The notes below the pieces were generated by a model that worked only from the letters and a program-made list of their open reading frames with translations, was not told the origin of the DNA and ran no database searches. From Saprospiraceae bacterium (GTDB lineage: Bacteria; Bacteroidota; Bacteroidia; Chitinophagales; Saprospiraceae), in contig JADKGI010000016.1 in the NCBI GenBank assembly GCA_016722285.1, positions 121,548-185,547 of the forward strand: DNA of 64,000 nucleotides, given 5' to 3'. Each line of letters starts with the position of its first letter. Positions within the stretch are counted from its first letter, which is position 1. The position numbers and the translations under genes were made by a program. Positions 26,002 to 35,093 of this stretch are shown in pieces.

Positions 26002-26874
26002 TCAGACAAATAAATCACTGCTCAGATACCTGTCGCCCCGATCACAGCATATAAAAACGATCAATCCCTCATTAATTTCTTCTGCTACCCGCAAAGCAAT
26101 CACGCCAGCCCCACCGGAACTCATGCCACAAAAGATACCTTCATGACGTGCCAGCTTTTTTGCCATGTCCGTTGCTTCATCCTGAGATACGTCATATATT
26201 TTATCTACCCTTTTGCGGTCAAATATTTTAGGAAGGTATTCAGGTGACCATCTTCTAATACCGGGAATCGATGATCCGTCAGTGGGTTGACAGCCTATGA
26301 TCTGTATATCTCTGTTTAGTTCTTTGAGATACATGGATGTCCCCATAATGGTTCCTGTAGTACCCATTGAACTCACAAAATGAGTCACTTTTCCTTCGGT
26401 ATCATTCCAGATTTCCGGGCCTGTAGTTTTTACATGTGCCAGATAGTTGTCCTGATTTGCAAACTGATCCAACATAAAATATCCTTCAAGCTTTGACTTC
26501 TCTTCCGCATAATCCCGGCAGGTTTCGATACTCTCAAGAAGTATGACCTTTGCTCCGAATGCTTCCATAGTCTGTGTTCGTTCTCTGGTGCTGTTGGACG
26601 GCATAATTAACTCAATTGGAATACCAAAAGTCCCGGCAATCATAGCCAGCGCAATGCCTGTATTTCCTGATGTTGCTTCCACCAGAGTGGTAGAATGGGA
26701 AATATCACCTCTTTCAATGGCTGATTTTATCATATTTAATGCTGCCCTGTCTTTTACACTGCCTCCAGGATTGTGCCCTTCCATTTTAGCTAAAACCCTG
26801 ACTCCTGATTTAGTGTTGAGGTGAGAGAGTTCGACAAGGGTTGTATTTCCTACAAGATCATTTATTCTGCTCAT
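26002..26874 (-). CDS. cysM: cysteine synthase (CysM/CysK type, PLP-dependent)
   Basis: Makes cysteine from O-acetylserine and sulfide, or thiosulfate in CysM-type enzymes. PLP fold type II: substrate start DLVGNTTLVEL (about residues 6-16), the PLP lysine in GGSVKDRAA (about 37-45, Lys 41), the substrate loop EATSGNTGIAL (about 65-75), the phosphate loop SMGTTGTIMG (about 167-176) and FCGMSSGGAGV (about 252-262). At 290 residues with GGSVKDR it fits CysM better than CysK, but a CysK-like use cannot be excluded. Partner gene cysE lies 184 bp upstream on the same strand, with a dispersed repeat between them. Confidence 0.9.
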   Translation of the reverse strand: MSRINDLVGNTTLVELSHLNTKSGVRVLAKMEGHNPGGSVKDRAALNMIKSAIERGDISHSTTLVEATSGNTGIALAMIAGTFGIPIELIMPSNSTRERTQTMEAFGAKVILLESIETCRDYAEEKSKLEGYFMLDQFANQDNYLAHVKTTGPEIWNDTEGKVTHFVSSMGTTGTIMGTSMYLKELNRDIQIIGCQPTDGSSIPGIRRWSPEYLPKIFDRKRVDKIYDVSQDEATDMAKKLARHEGIFCGMSSGGAGVIALRVAEEINEGLIVFICCDRGDRYLSSDLFV

Positions 26875-27010
26875 TTCCGAATTCTTACTATCTGTTTTCG
26901 TAATTAATTAGGTATATGCTTTCAAATTATTAAAATAATACATTTTTATGTCAGACAAAGCTACTTTTGGAGCGAATCTTATCACAATTAACGAAAAAAG
27001 AGCTGAAGTT

Positions 27011-27050
27011 TCACGAATAATTGGCATTTTTTGATTGAAATTGATCATAC
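27011..27050 (-). repeat. dispersed intergenic repeat, copy A (upstream of cysM)
   Basis: Contains the 25-base core at 27024-27048 (GCA, T6, GATTGAAATTGATCAT on the plus strand) plus a preceding TCACGAA also found in copy B. Identical core in copy B (46054-46078, opposite strand); copy C (51175-51200) differs by one inserted A. No coding capacity. Confidence 0.75.
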
Positions 27051-27058
27051 CAAAACGA

Positions 27059-27862
27059 TTATCTGTTCTCTATCATTTTATTATCAGCATTATGATATAC
27101 TTTGGTACCCGGTGGTACAGAGCCTGTAAGCCAGACATTTCCTCCTATTATACTTCCATTTCCTACTATAGTTTCACCACCTAATATAGTAGCACCTGAG
27201 TATATGATCACATTGTCTTCTACAGTTGGGTGTCTTTTGACCCCGGCCATCTTTTTATCAATACTCAGTGCTCCCAGAGTTACTCCCTGATATATCTTCA
27301 CGTGATCGCCTATTATTGACGTTTCCCCTATGACGACCCCAGTGCCGTGATCTATAAAAAAGGATTGTCCTATGACAGCTGCAGGATGGATATCTATACC
27401 AGTCCTTGAGTGGGCATATTCACTTAATATTCTAGGCAAAATCGGTACCCCCTCCTGATGCAGAATGTGGGAAATCCGATAAATATATATTGCATAGAAT
27501 CCCGGATAGCTCCTGATTACTTCAAAAGTTGACCATGCTGCCGGGTCTCCGTCAACAAAAGCATTTATATCAAGCAATAATTTATCATATACTCCGGGAA
27601 TCCGATTAAAAAAATCAATAACAATCTTTTCATCTCTGGTATGATCACAGGATCGTGTATTGTATAAGAGTGATTTGAGTTCAAGTGCCAGTTTATCCAG
27701 GGTGTTTATTATTTCCTGGACAGAATCGAGACGATTCTCCGTCACCTCGGGAAAAAGAACTTCAAGGAGATTATTGGCCCACTTACTGATCATCCTCGTC
27801 GAAGGTACTTCCTGGGTAATTTCATGCCTGGAAAGCAGTTTTTTTAAAAATGATAATTCCAT
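27059..27862 (-). CDS. cysE: serine O-acetyltransferase
   Basis: Makes O-acetylserine from serine and acetyl-CoA for cysteine synthesis. The N-terminal helical half (about residues 1-140) includes FRSYPG-like VIRSYPGFYAIYIYRISH (about 116-133). The C-terminal left-handed beta-helix has hexapeptide repeats beginning IDIHPAAVIGQSFFIDHGTGVVIGETSIIG (about 155-184), with the catalytic Asp-His in FIDHG, and KMAGVKRHPTVEDNVIIYSGATILGG (about 203-228). The protein stops soon after the helix, without the longer C-terminal tail that binds CysK in E. coli. It is about 100 residues longer at the N-terminus than minimal forms, as in other epsilon/SATase-type enzymes. Promoter TATATTTG at 27915-27922. Confidence 0.9.
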   Translation of the reverse strand: MELSFLKKLLSRHEITQEVPSTRMISKWANNLLEVLFPEVTENRLDSVQEIINTLDKLALELKSLLYNTRSCDHTRDEKIVIDFFNRIPGVYDKLLLDINAFVDGDPAAWSTFEVIRSYPGFYAIYIYRISHILHQEGVPILPRILSEYAHSRTGIDIHPAAVIGQSFFIDHGTGVVIGETSIIGDHVKIYQGVTLGALSIDKKMAGVKRHPTVEDNVIIYSGATILGGETIVGNGSIIGGNVWLTGSVPPGTKVYHNADNKMIENR

Positions 27863-27914
27863 CCTTCTTTAGCGTATGTTTAAACCTGAGTTACATTCAA
27901 GTCAATATATCCGA

Positions 27915-27922
27915 CAAATATA
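27915..27922 (-). promoter_or_regulatory. -7 box (TATATTTG) for cysE
   Basis: Exact TAnnTTTG on the minus strand, 52 bp before the cysE ATG and just past the porX stop. Confidence 0.5.
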
Positions 27923-27950
27923 ATTACTATTTATAATATGTAGTAATAGA

Positions 27951-29513
27951 TTATTTATTTTTTGGTGTAAGTCTGATGACTGGACAGATCATTTCTTCCA
28001 ATGAAATGCCACCGTGCTGAAATGTATCTTTAAAAAAATTATTAAAATAAGTAAAATTGTTGGGGTATAAAAAGAAAAGATCTTCTTTCGCAAAGATAAA
28101 AGTACTGCTCATGTTCGGGCTAGGAAGTCCGGCATCCTGAGGATTTTTTACTTCGAGTACGTCCCTTCTGTCATACTGCAGATTGCGTCCGACTTTATAT
28201 CTCAGATTAGTGGTAGTTTCTCTGTCGCCTATCACTTTTGACGAATTCTTAACCCGAATGGTTCCATGATCTGTAGTGACGATAATCTGTATATCTCTTT
28301 CAGACAATTTCTCCATCGCAGCCCATAGTGGAGAATTGACAAACCATGATTTGGTCAAAGAGCGGTAAGCTTTTTCGTCTCCGGCAAGCTCTTTGAGTAC
28401 CTCCATTTCTGTTCTGGAGTGCGAAAGCATATCTATAAAATTATAAACGATGGCTGTAAAATCGTTATTTATGTAATTTAGTGCATTATCCTGAAGCTGC
28501 TTGGCACCGGCTACATTAGTTACTTTTATATATTCTGACCGAACATCTTTTTTTACCAATCTTTTTAACTGATCAGCCAGTAGTTCGCCCTCCTTCATGT
28601 TTTTGCCTCCTTCTTCGTTGTCATTCAGCCACCAGTCCGGAAATCTTTTTTGAATATCAATCGGCAATAAACCGGAAAAAACAGAATTTCTGCTGTATTG
28701 TGTTGCTGTAGGCAATATGGAATAATAATAATCTTCTTCTTCAATTTTAAATAATTCAGAGATGACAGGTTCTATTATCTTCCATTGGTCATATCTGAGA
28801 TTGTCCAGCAGAATCATAATGACGGGCTTACCACCGCTGAGAAGCGGCAGCACTTTCTCTTTCATCAGCTCATGAGATTTGAGGGGTCCGGAAGGTTTTT
28901 TAATCCAGTTGATGTAGTTTTTTGCCACGTATTTAAAAAATTCTTTGTTCGCTTCTTCCTTTTGCATGACTAAAATTTCTTTCATCTGACTATTATTACT
29001 CTCATCAAGTCTGATTTCCCACGAAATTATTTTTTTATAAATATCCACCCAACCACTGAATTCGGGGCCACTATTGATCTCCATGCCAATGGTTCTGAAT
29101 TCCTGTTGATAATCTGTCGCCGTTTTTTCAGAAACCAGTCTTTTGTTATCTACTATCTTTTTAAGAGTCAGTAAAATCTGATTGGGGTTTACCGGTTTGA
29201 TTAAATAGTCATCTATCTGTGAGCCAATAGCCTCCTCCATGATATTTTCAGCTTCATTTTTTGTGATCATGACTATCGGTATTGAAGGGAGCTTAACCTT
29301 TATTCTGGACAGTGTCTCCAAACCCGTCAATCCAGGCATGCTTTCATCCAGAAAAACAATATCAATGTCACCATCCTCATCAAGCACATCAAGCGCATCA
29401 TGCCCATTGCTTACAGTAACCACCTCATATCCTTTTTTTTCCAGAAAAAACAACTGTGGTTTTAGCATGTCTATTTCGTCATCAGCCCATAAAATTCTAA
29501 TCTTTTCGCTCAT
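27951..29513 (-). CDS. porX: PorX: response regulator with PglZ-type phosphatase domain
   Basis: Regulator of T9SS genes. Residues 1-125 are a receiver domain: acidic pocket WADDE (10-13), phosphoacceptor Asp 56 in FLDESMPG, switch Thr in VMITKNEA and Lys in YLIKPVNP. Residues about 215-520 are an alkaline-phosphatase-fold PglZ domain: MILLDNLRYDQWK (metal-binding Asp), YSILPTATQYSRNSVFSGLLP (nucleophile Thr region), TTDHGTIRV (metal Asp-His) and GGISLEEMICPVI near the end. In Porphyromonas and Flavobacterium, PorX works with PorY and SigP and has phosphodiesterase activity. The kinase gene is not in this window. Its presence with gldKLMN supports a working T9SS. Divergent from the HD hydrolase gene. 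Confidence 0.95.
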   Translation of the reverse strand: MSEKIRILWADDEIDMLKPQLFFLEKKGYEVVTVSNGHDALDVLDEDGDIDIVFLDESMPGLTGLETLSRIKVKLPSIPIVMITKNEAENIMEEAIGSQIDDYLIKPVNPNQILLTLKKIVDNKRLVSEKTATDYQQEFRTIGMEINSGPEFSGWVDIYKKIISWEIRLDESNNSQMKEILVMQKEEANKEFFKYVAKNYINWIKKPSGPLKSHELMKEKVLPLLSGGKPVIMILLDNLRYDQWKIIEPVISELFKIEEEDYYYSILPTATQYSRNSVFSGLLPIDIQKRFPDWWLNDNEEGGKNMKEGELLADQLKRLVKKDVRSEYIKVTNVAGAKQLQDNALNYINNDFTAIVYNFIDMLSHSRTEMEVLKELAGDEKAYRSLTKSWFVNSPLWAAMEKLSERDIQIIVTTDHGTIRVKNSSKVIGDRETTTNLRYKVGRNLQYDRRDVLEVKNPQDAGLPSPNMSSTFIFAKEDLFFLYPNNFTYFNNFFKDTFQHGGISLEEMICPVIRLTPKNK

Positions 29514-29565
29514 TCTATTTTTATTTGTTTTCTGTAACCCGTATTTTCTCTGAATAGTATATTTT

Positions 29566-29573
29566 CAAAATTA
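29566..29573 (-). promoter_or_regulatory. -7 box (TAATTTTG) for porX
   Basis: Exact TAnnTTTG, 52 bp upstream of the porX ATG, in the 119-bp divergent region shared with the HD-hydrolase gene. Confidence 0.55.
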
Positions 29574-29620
29574 AATACTGTGATCAGGGTGAAATAATAT
29601 AACGTTAGCATATTATAATA

Positions 29621-29628
29621 TATTTTTG
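29621..29628 (+). promoter_or_regulatory. -7 box (TATTTTTG) for the HD hydrolase gene
   Basis: Exact TAnnTTTG ending only 4 bp before the ATG at 29633. If used, transcription would start at or inside the start codon, so the mRNA would be leaderless or nearly so. Confidence 0.5.
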
Positions 29629-29632
29629 CAGG

Positions 29633-30838
29633 ATGAATAAAAAGAAAATTTTTAATGATCCTATCTATGGTTTGATCAGGTTTAATCATGAAGTCTTGTA
29701 TGAGATTATTGATCATCCTTATTTCCAGCGATTGCGCAGGATTACCCAACAGTCACTTTCACATTATGTTTATCCCGGGGCACAACACACCAGATTTCAG
29801 CATGCCCTGGGTGCATTGCATCTCATGACAAGGGCATTAGAAGTATTAAAGCTAAAAGAAGTCTATATAGCCAAAGAAGAATATGAAGCCAGTTGTATTG
29901 CAATATTGCTTCATGATGTCGGTCACGGGCCGTTTTCTCATTCACTCGAATATATATTGGCAAATGTGCATCATGAGGATGTTTCATTGGCCATATTGAA
30001 AAAGATTGGACATGATCTTGGGAGAGATTTCAGCCTTGCCATACAAATATTTAAAGGTGACTATCACAGGCCGTTTTTGCACCAACTTGTTTCCGGCCAG
30101 ATAGATACAGACAGAATGGATTATCTGACCCGTGACAGCTTTTTTTCCGGCGTGGCAGAAGGCATTATTGGATATGACAGGATAATCACAATGATGAATG
30201 TGGTCAATGCCCAGCTTGTAATTGAGGAAAAAGGAATTTATTCTATCGAAAAGTTTCTGATGGCCAGGAGATTGATGTACTGGCAGGTGTATCTGCATAA
30301 GACGGTTATTTCTGCTGAAATTATGCTTATTGCCATTCTGAAACGAGCTGGATATCTCTTAAAAAATGGGGTTGACATCGCTACCTCAGATGAGTTGAAT
30401 TATTTTCTAAATAAAACAAAAAGCACTCTGGATATAAACGACAATAGTGAATTTATATCCAACTATATGCTTCTGGATGATATGGATATCCTCTGGATGA
30501 TAAAAAAATCAGTCAATCATGATGATTTCATACTCAGTTATCTATGCCAATGCTTGCTGGACAGGAAGTTATTTAAAGTATATACAGATGCCAGTAAAGC
30601 GACAATAGAAAAATGGGAAAATGCCAGAGATGCCTTCAGTAGAAAATACTCACTGAGTGCGTCTGATCTGGAGTATTTCTTTTTTGAAAGAACTGAAACC
30701 GTAAAGCAATACGACAACCAAAATGGTGAGATAAACATTTTGCTTAAATCCGGTGAAGTCAAAGCATTCAGCGATCTGAATACGTTTGTGAATAACAAAG
30801 AAGAAACCAGAATTTTCAGATTTTATCCGGTTCATTAA
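29633..30838 (+). CDS. HD-domain phosphohydrolase (SAMHD1/dGTPase-like)
   Basis: Metal-dependent HD phosphohydrolase, likely acting on a nucleotide. The N-terminal segment KIFNDPIYGLIRF and FQRLRRITQQSLSHYVYPGAQHTRFQHALG (about residues 33-63) is the SAMHD1-type opening with the first metal His in RFQHALG. The HD pair is in CIAILLHDVGHGPFSHSLE (about 88-106), and the last metal Asp in GQIDTDRMDYLTRDSFFSG (about 156-174). The C-terminal 200 residues are helical. Length 401 is normal. In Bacteroidota this gene is common and often sits near cell-envelope or regulator genes; here it diverges from porX. Real substrate unknown; dNTP hydrolysis is inference. Confidence 0.85.
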   Translation: MNKKKIFNDPIYGLIRFNHEVLYEIIDHPYFQRLRRITQQSLSHYVYPGAQHTRFQHALGALHLMTRALEVLKLKEVYIAKEEYEASCIAILLHDVGHGPFSHSLEYILANVHHEDVSLAILKKIGHDLGRDFSLAIQIFKGDYHRPFLHQLVSGQIDTDRMDYLTRDSFFSGVAEGIIGYDRIITMMNVVNAQLVIEEKGIYSIEKFLMARRLMYWQVYLHKTVISAEIMLIAILKRAGYLLKNGVDIATSDELNYFLNKTKSTLDINDNSEFISNYMLLDDMDILWMIKKSVNHDDFILSYLCQCLLDRKLFKVYTDASKATIEKWENARDAFSRKYSLSASDLEYFFFERTETVKQYDNQNGEINILLKSGEVKAFSDLNTFVNNKEETRIFRFYPVH

Positions 30839-30927
30839 TTTGATCCTCTATTGGACACAATTTATTTTACTTCAATATAATTTGTTAATGAAATCATTAT
30901 GGTAATAAATTTTATATATCTAAAAAT

Positions 30928-30935
30928 TACCTTTG
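30928..30935 (+). promoter_or_regulatory. -7 box (TACCTTTG) for glyA
   Basis: Exact TAnnTTTG, 36 bp before the glyA ATG, followed by GCGGTC. The same TACCTTTG version occurs before the HmuY-like gene, ricT and the 57756-58220 gene. Confidence 0.6.
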
Positions 30936-30971
30936 CGGTCATTTAATAAATGACATAACTGACAACGCACT

Positions 30972-32243
30972 ATGGATCCGGTAATACAACAACTCGTTCA
31001 GGAAGAACTTCAAAGACAAAGACACGGCATTGAACTGATAGCTTCAGAAAATTTTACTTCACAGGAAGTGTTAAATGCTTTGGGTAGTTGCCTGACTAAT
31101 AAATATGCAGAGGGGTATCCGGGCAAAAGATATTATGGTGGTTGTGAAGTCGTAGATAAAATAGAGCAGTTGGCAATTGACAGGTTGTGCCAGTTATTTG
31201 GAGCTGAATATGCAAATGTTCAACCACACGCCGGAGCTCAGGCAAATGCGGCTGTATTTTTGGGTGTGCTCCAACCGGGAGATCCCATTCTCGGATTTGA
31301 TCTTTCCCACGGAGGGCATTTGTCCCATGGTTCTTCGGTCAATTTTTCCGGAAAAGTATATCAGGCCAATTTTTATGGAGTGGAGGAGGAGTCAGGAACG
31401 ATCAATATGGATAAAGTGCGCTCAAAAGCAAAAGAAGTCAAGCCAAAGCTAATCATATGCGGCGCTTCTGCGTACTCAAGAGATTGGGATTATGCCAGAT
31501 TCAGACAAATAGCGGATGAAGTCGGGGCATTGTTGTTGGCAGATATAGCTCATCCGGCTGGTCTCATAGCTGCAAAGCTACTCAACGATCCGATGCCTTA
31601 TTGTCATATTGTTACTTCGACTGCAGATAAAAGGCTACGAGGACGAAGAGGTGGAATCATAATGATGGGAAAAGATTTTGCTAACCCATGGGGAAAGACT
31701 AATAAAAAAGGGGAACCGATCATGATGTCAGCCATACTTAACAGTGCCGTATTTCCCGGGATGCAAGGCGGGCCTTTGGAGCATGCCATTGCTGCAAAAG
31801 CAATTGCATTTGGTGAGGCTTCCCAAGAGAGTTTTGTACAATATGGAAGACAGGTAATAGCTAATGCCGGCGCAATGGCACGAGCTTTTACAGACAGAGG
31901 CTATCAGATCATTTCCGGTGGGACAGACAACCATCTGATGCTGATAGATCTGAGAGCAAAATCTTCTGAAATCACTGGAAGAGATGCCGAAAATGCCCTG
32001 GTTGCTGCCGATATTACGATCAACAAGAATATGGTACCGTTCGATGGCAGATCTGCGTTTTACACTTCCGGTATTAGGGTAGGTACAGCCGCGATCACTA
32101 CCAGAGGATTAAAGGAACACCATTGTGAGCAGATCATTGACTGGATGGACGATGCCATAACTAACAGAAACAATCCCGCTATCATACAGGAGATTAAAAC
32201 AAAAGTCAACAAATTCATGATGGACTTTCCACTCTATCCTTAA
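30972..32243 (+). CDS. glyA: serine hydroxymethyltransferase
   Basis: PLP enzyme that converts serine and tetrahydrofolate to glycine and methylene-THF. The fold is complete at 423 residues: SENFTS (about 25-30), NKYAEGYPGKRYYGG (about 42-56), QPHAGAQANA, DLSHGGHLSHGS (about 112-123), LADIAHPAGLIAA, GMQGGPLEH (about 259-267), SGGTDNHLMLIDLR and GIRVGTAAITTRG. The PLP lysine is Lys 220, but its neighbourhood reads VTSTADKRLRGRRGG instead of the near-universal VTTTTHKTLRGPRGG: His to Asp before the Lys, Thr to Ala, Thr to Arg and Pro to Arg. Each change is one base away from the normal codon. It could be a real functional shift or an artefact. Followed 8 bp later by a broken FemAB-like gene. 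Confidence 0.9.
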   Translation: MDPVIQQLVQEELQRQRHGIELIASENFTSQEVLNALGSCLTNKYAEGYPGKRYYGGCEVVDKIEQLAIDRLCQLFGAEYANVQPHAGAQANAAVFLGVLQPGDPILGFDLSHGGHLSHGSSVNFSGKVYQANFYGVEEESGTINMDKVRSKAKEVKPKLIICGASAYSRDWDYARFRQIADEVGALLLADIAHPAGLIAAKLLNDPMPYCHIVTSTADKRLRGRRGGIIMMGKDFANPWGKTNKKGEPIMMSAILNSAVFPGMQGGPLEHAIAAKAIAFGEASQESFVQYGRQVIANAGAMARAFTDRGYQIISGGTDNHLMLIDLRAKSSEITGRDAENALVAADITINKNMVPFDGRSAFYTSGIRVGTAAITTRGLKEHHCEQIIDWMDDAITNRNNPAIIQEIKTKVNKFMMDFPLYP

Positions 32244-32251
32244 TCTTCCGG

Positions 32252-33147
32252 ATGATGGATATCAGATTTGTTCCCTTTGAAGAAATAGATAAAAATAAAT
32301 GGAACGGAACTGTTCATTTTGCCCGCAACGGAAATGTTTGCGGTTACTATTGGTATCTGAGAAGTGTCATCAAAGAATGGGATGCCCTCATAGAAGGTGA
32401 TTATCAATCTGTGATGCCATTACCAAGATACGAATGGCCTTCTTTCGCCCTTGATCTGCTAACCGGAATCGGGTTATATTCTGTAAACCCATTATCCGAA
32501 AACAGAATTCTTGCTTTTTACAACCTTTGGGAAAAAAACAGTCACCATTTAAGTTTTTCATTTAATGAATTTATGAGCCCAGCCCTTGTATCCAAAAGTA
32601 TCATTCATTCATATCAACCCAAATTTGTTTTATAGACCTGAATCAATCATATAAGTCCATTTATGAAAATTATCATCCTGAAACCAAAAAGATTTTATCT
32701 GCTATTGTGATGCCAGATTATGAAATCAGTGGTCAGGAAAAACCTGAAATTATTCTGAAAAATATCAGAATGTCTTCAGAAAACAAGAATATATATTACC
32801 GGCTTTTTTACAATGCCATTCAAAGAAATGCAGGTATATATACTAAAGTCTATAATCTATATTCTAAAAAGTATGCTTCTGCTTTTTTTGTTTCGCACAC
32901 AAATAATTTGAACAGAACATTTGCTTATTCCAACGACGAGCAATCAGAAATAATATTAATAGACACAATTCTTAAAACCTATTCAGGCAAAGATGGTAAA
33001 ATAATATTAGGAAAAGATCTGCGCCTTGCAGAAAAATTTGGGGCTGAAAATGTGATGATTTTACAAAACCAAAGCAGCTTTACAGGAATTTATATCAAGC
33101 TAAAAGGTATGCTAAAGAGGCTTTTTGAGGTTCAAGACAGCAAATAA
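32252..33147 (+). pseudogene. FemAB/GNAT-like acyltransferase gene, frameshifted
   Basis: The first frame (32252-32635) gives about 127 residues: FARNGNVCGYYWYLRSVIKEWDALI-type opening, then EGDYQSVMPLP, a pattern of Bacteroidota FemAB-like N-acyltransferases, ending QPKFVL and a stop. The next frame resumes with no gap as DLNQSYKSIYENYHPETKKIL and continues to 33147 through helical and beta segments ending LKRLFEVQDSK. FVL-DLNQ-YK is the expected continuous family sequence. Dropping the two bases at 32633-32634 (TA), or adding one, joins the halves into a protein of about 297 residues. As written it is a broken gene; sequencing error is an equal explanation. It follows glyA by 8 bp and is probably in its operon. 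Substrate unknown. Confidence 0.75.
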
Positions 33148-33412
33148 GGATGGAATAGAAAACAATTATCCATTTATCTACAACAAAAAAGTACTTTTAT
33201 CAAGTAGGTCGGGTACTTCAAGTAATAAAATTAAGTCATGTATTAACACGTGTTTAATAGATATTTAATTAACAAGTAAAATGACCATATTTACATATAT
33301 AGTTGATAATCAGTAATATGTAACTATGTTTTATACGAAAAAAATCTTTAAAAATGTGGAAAAATTCTTTTTTGAAAAATATACGACGGATTGATAATTG
33401 TCTATATTTACA

Positions 33413-33420
33413 CCGTTTTT
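33413..33420 (+). promoter_or_regulatory. promoter (TTG, 19 bp, TATATTTA) for the TPR gene
   Basis: TTG at 33391-33393 and TATATTTA at 33413-33420 are separated by 19 bp, the usual Bacteroidota spacing. The ATG at 33445 follows 24 bp later. Confidence 0.5.
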
Positions 33421-33444
33421 ATTCCCCAACTCAGTTATCAACAT

Positions 33445-34849
33445 ATGGAAAACAAAATAAAACGAGACTTAGCCCTAATAAACCTCGTGTCGGATTTTGA
33501 AAGCAAGTTTGAGTTAGGAGAGGTTGGATATCTTGAAGAAAGAGTTTATTTTCAACTTCTTGAATTTTATGAGGATGAATACCTTTTTGAAAAAGCACTT
33601 GAAGTCGTAGATTATGCCATTGAACAATTCAAATACAGATCCGAATTTTATATAATTAAATCCAGACTATTGCTTAACTGCAGTAAAACGGACGAGAGTT
33701 TAAAGTCTTTATCAATAGCTGAAAGTATGGCTCCATTTGAGCGGGAAATCAGTCTCCTCAAAGCCAGGGCTATGGCTATTAAAAAACAATTTGCCACAGC
33801 CCGGGATATCCTTGATGACCTTTGGATCGGTGCCACACAGTCTGATACTGTCGAAATACTGCTTGCCGAATCTTACATACACGAGCATATGAAAGATTAC
33901 AATGAAATGTATAATGCTCTTTCAAAAGCTGTCCTGGTGGACAGTAAAATGAGAAGCAATGGAAAGGGTGTGGATCAGCGCAGAATTATCCAGAAGATAC
34001 GAAGATAGTGTTGAGCTTCACAAGTCAATCATAGATCAAGACCCTTATAATTATCAGGCCTGGTATAATCTGGGTCACGGATATAATTGTACCTGGGAAT
34101 ATGAGAAAGCAATAGAAGCCCTTGAATACTCTTACATTATCAACCCTGATTTTGAAAGTGCATATCTGGATTGTGCAGATACATGTCTTCAGATACGGGA
34201 TTATCAGAAAGCACTCGACATATATATTGAAGCAAATAATAGATTTGGTCCCAATGATGAGTTGATGGTCAGTATAGCTCATTGCTACATATTTCTGAAA
34301 AAAATTGGAATAGCCAAACAATGGTTGCTTAAAGCCATTAAGCTGGATGCATATAATGATGAAGCCTTATTTTTATTGGGAGAATGCTATTCTATTGAAA
34401 AGGTTTGGTATAATGCCATCAATGCTTATCATAAGGCAATCCAGATCGAAAACAGAAGAGAAGAATATTATCTGGGGCTGGCAAAAGCATTCTGTGCAGT
34501 TGAAGACTATAAAAAGGCCATTTATAATTTTCAGATGGCCACTGAAACGGGACCCGAAGATACCTTGTACTGGAAAGAATACATATGCTTCCTGGTGAAA
34601 ATGGCCTTGTACGATGATGCTATACAAGTTCTAGAAGAAGCAGAAGACCATACCTATGGAGCAGATCTCATATACTGCAAAGCAGTCATTTCTTATTTGC
34701 TAAAAGATAAAGAAGAATGTATGGTACTACTTGAAGAGGCCCTGCTGGAAAATTATGAACAACACACCATTATTTTTGACTTAGCTCCAGAACTCAAAAT
34801 AGACAAAGAAATTATATCTATGATAAAATATTTTGCAGATAGTGAATGA
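33445..34849 (+). pseudogene. TPR-repeat protein gene, frameshifted
   Basis: The frame from ATG 33445 gives 187 residues with TPR-like helices (EYLFEKALEVVDYAIEQF, DYNEMYNALSKAV) and ends at 34008 after leaving phase near VDSK. The second frame (open across 33953-34849) continues with EAMERVWISAELSRRYEDSVEL, PYNYQAWYNLGHGY, YEKAIEALEYSYIINPDFESAY and several more TPR units. In relatives I know this as one TPR protein of about 465 residues, with a charged VELTxRYxES segment right at this join. The phase change lies between about 33946 and 33955 (AAAATGAGAAG); either one extra base or two missing A bases explains it. No signal peptide, so cytoplasmic. Function is protein-protein interaction, partner unknown. 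Confidence 0.75.
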
Positions 34850-34887
34850 TCCGCAGTAAATTTTTACTCTTTTAATAACCAAGACTG

Positions 34888-34920
34888 AAGAGCATTCCTT
34901 TTACAAAAACGGGTGCTCTT
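34888..34920 (+). terminator. terminator after the TPR gene
   Basis: AAGAGCA (34888-34894) pairs with TGCTCTT (34914-34920), followed by TTCATTTT. It begins 39 bp after the stop at 34849. Confidence 0.6.
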
Positions 34921-35093
34921 TTCATTTTACGGAAAATATTACAAGGCATACCCAGAGTGTAAGCGTTAATCTATACTATATATCAACAAATCAGAAATTA
35001 CAGGATGGGGGCCCTATAGTCTTTAAAATCCTATATAATTTAATATGACACAGGTTTATTTCTACTACAGACATTAATTTGAAATGGAAAATC

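Noticed and set aside
30839..30971. A glycine or other riboswitch before glyA
   Set aside because: The 5' region is short (about 36 bp after the -7 box) and shows no conserved helices.
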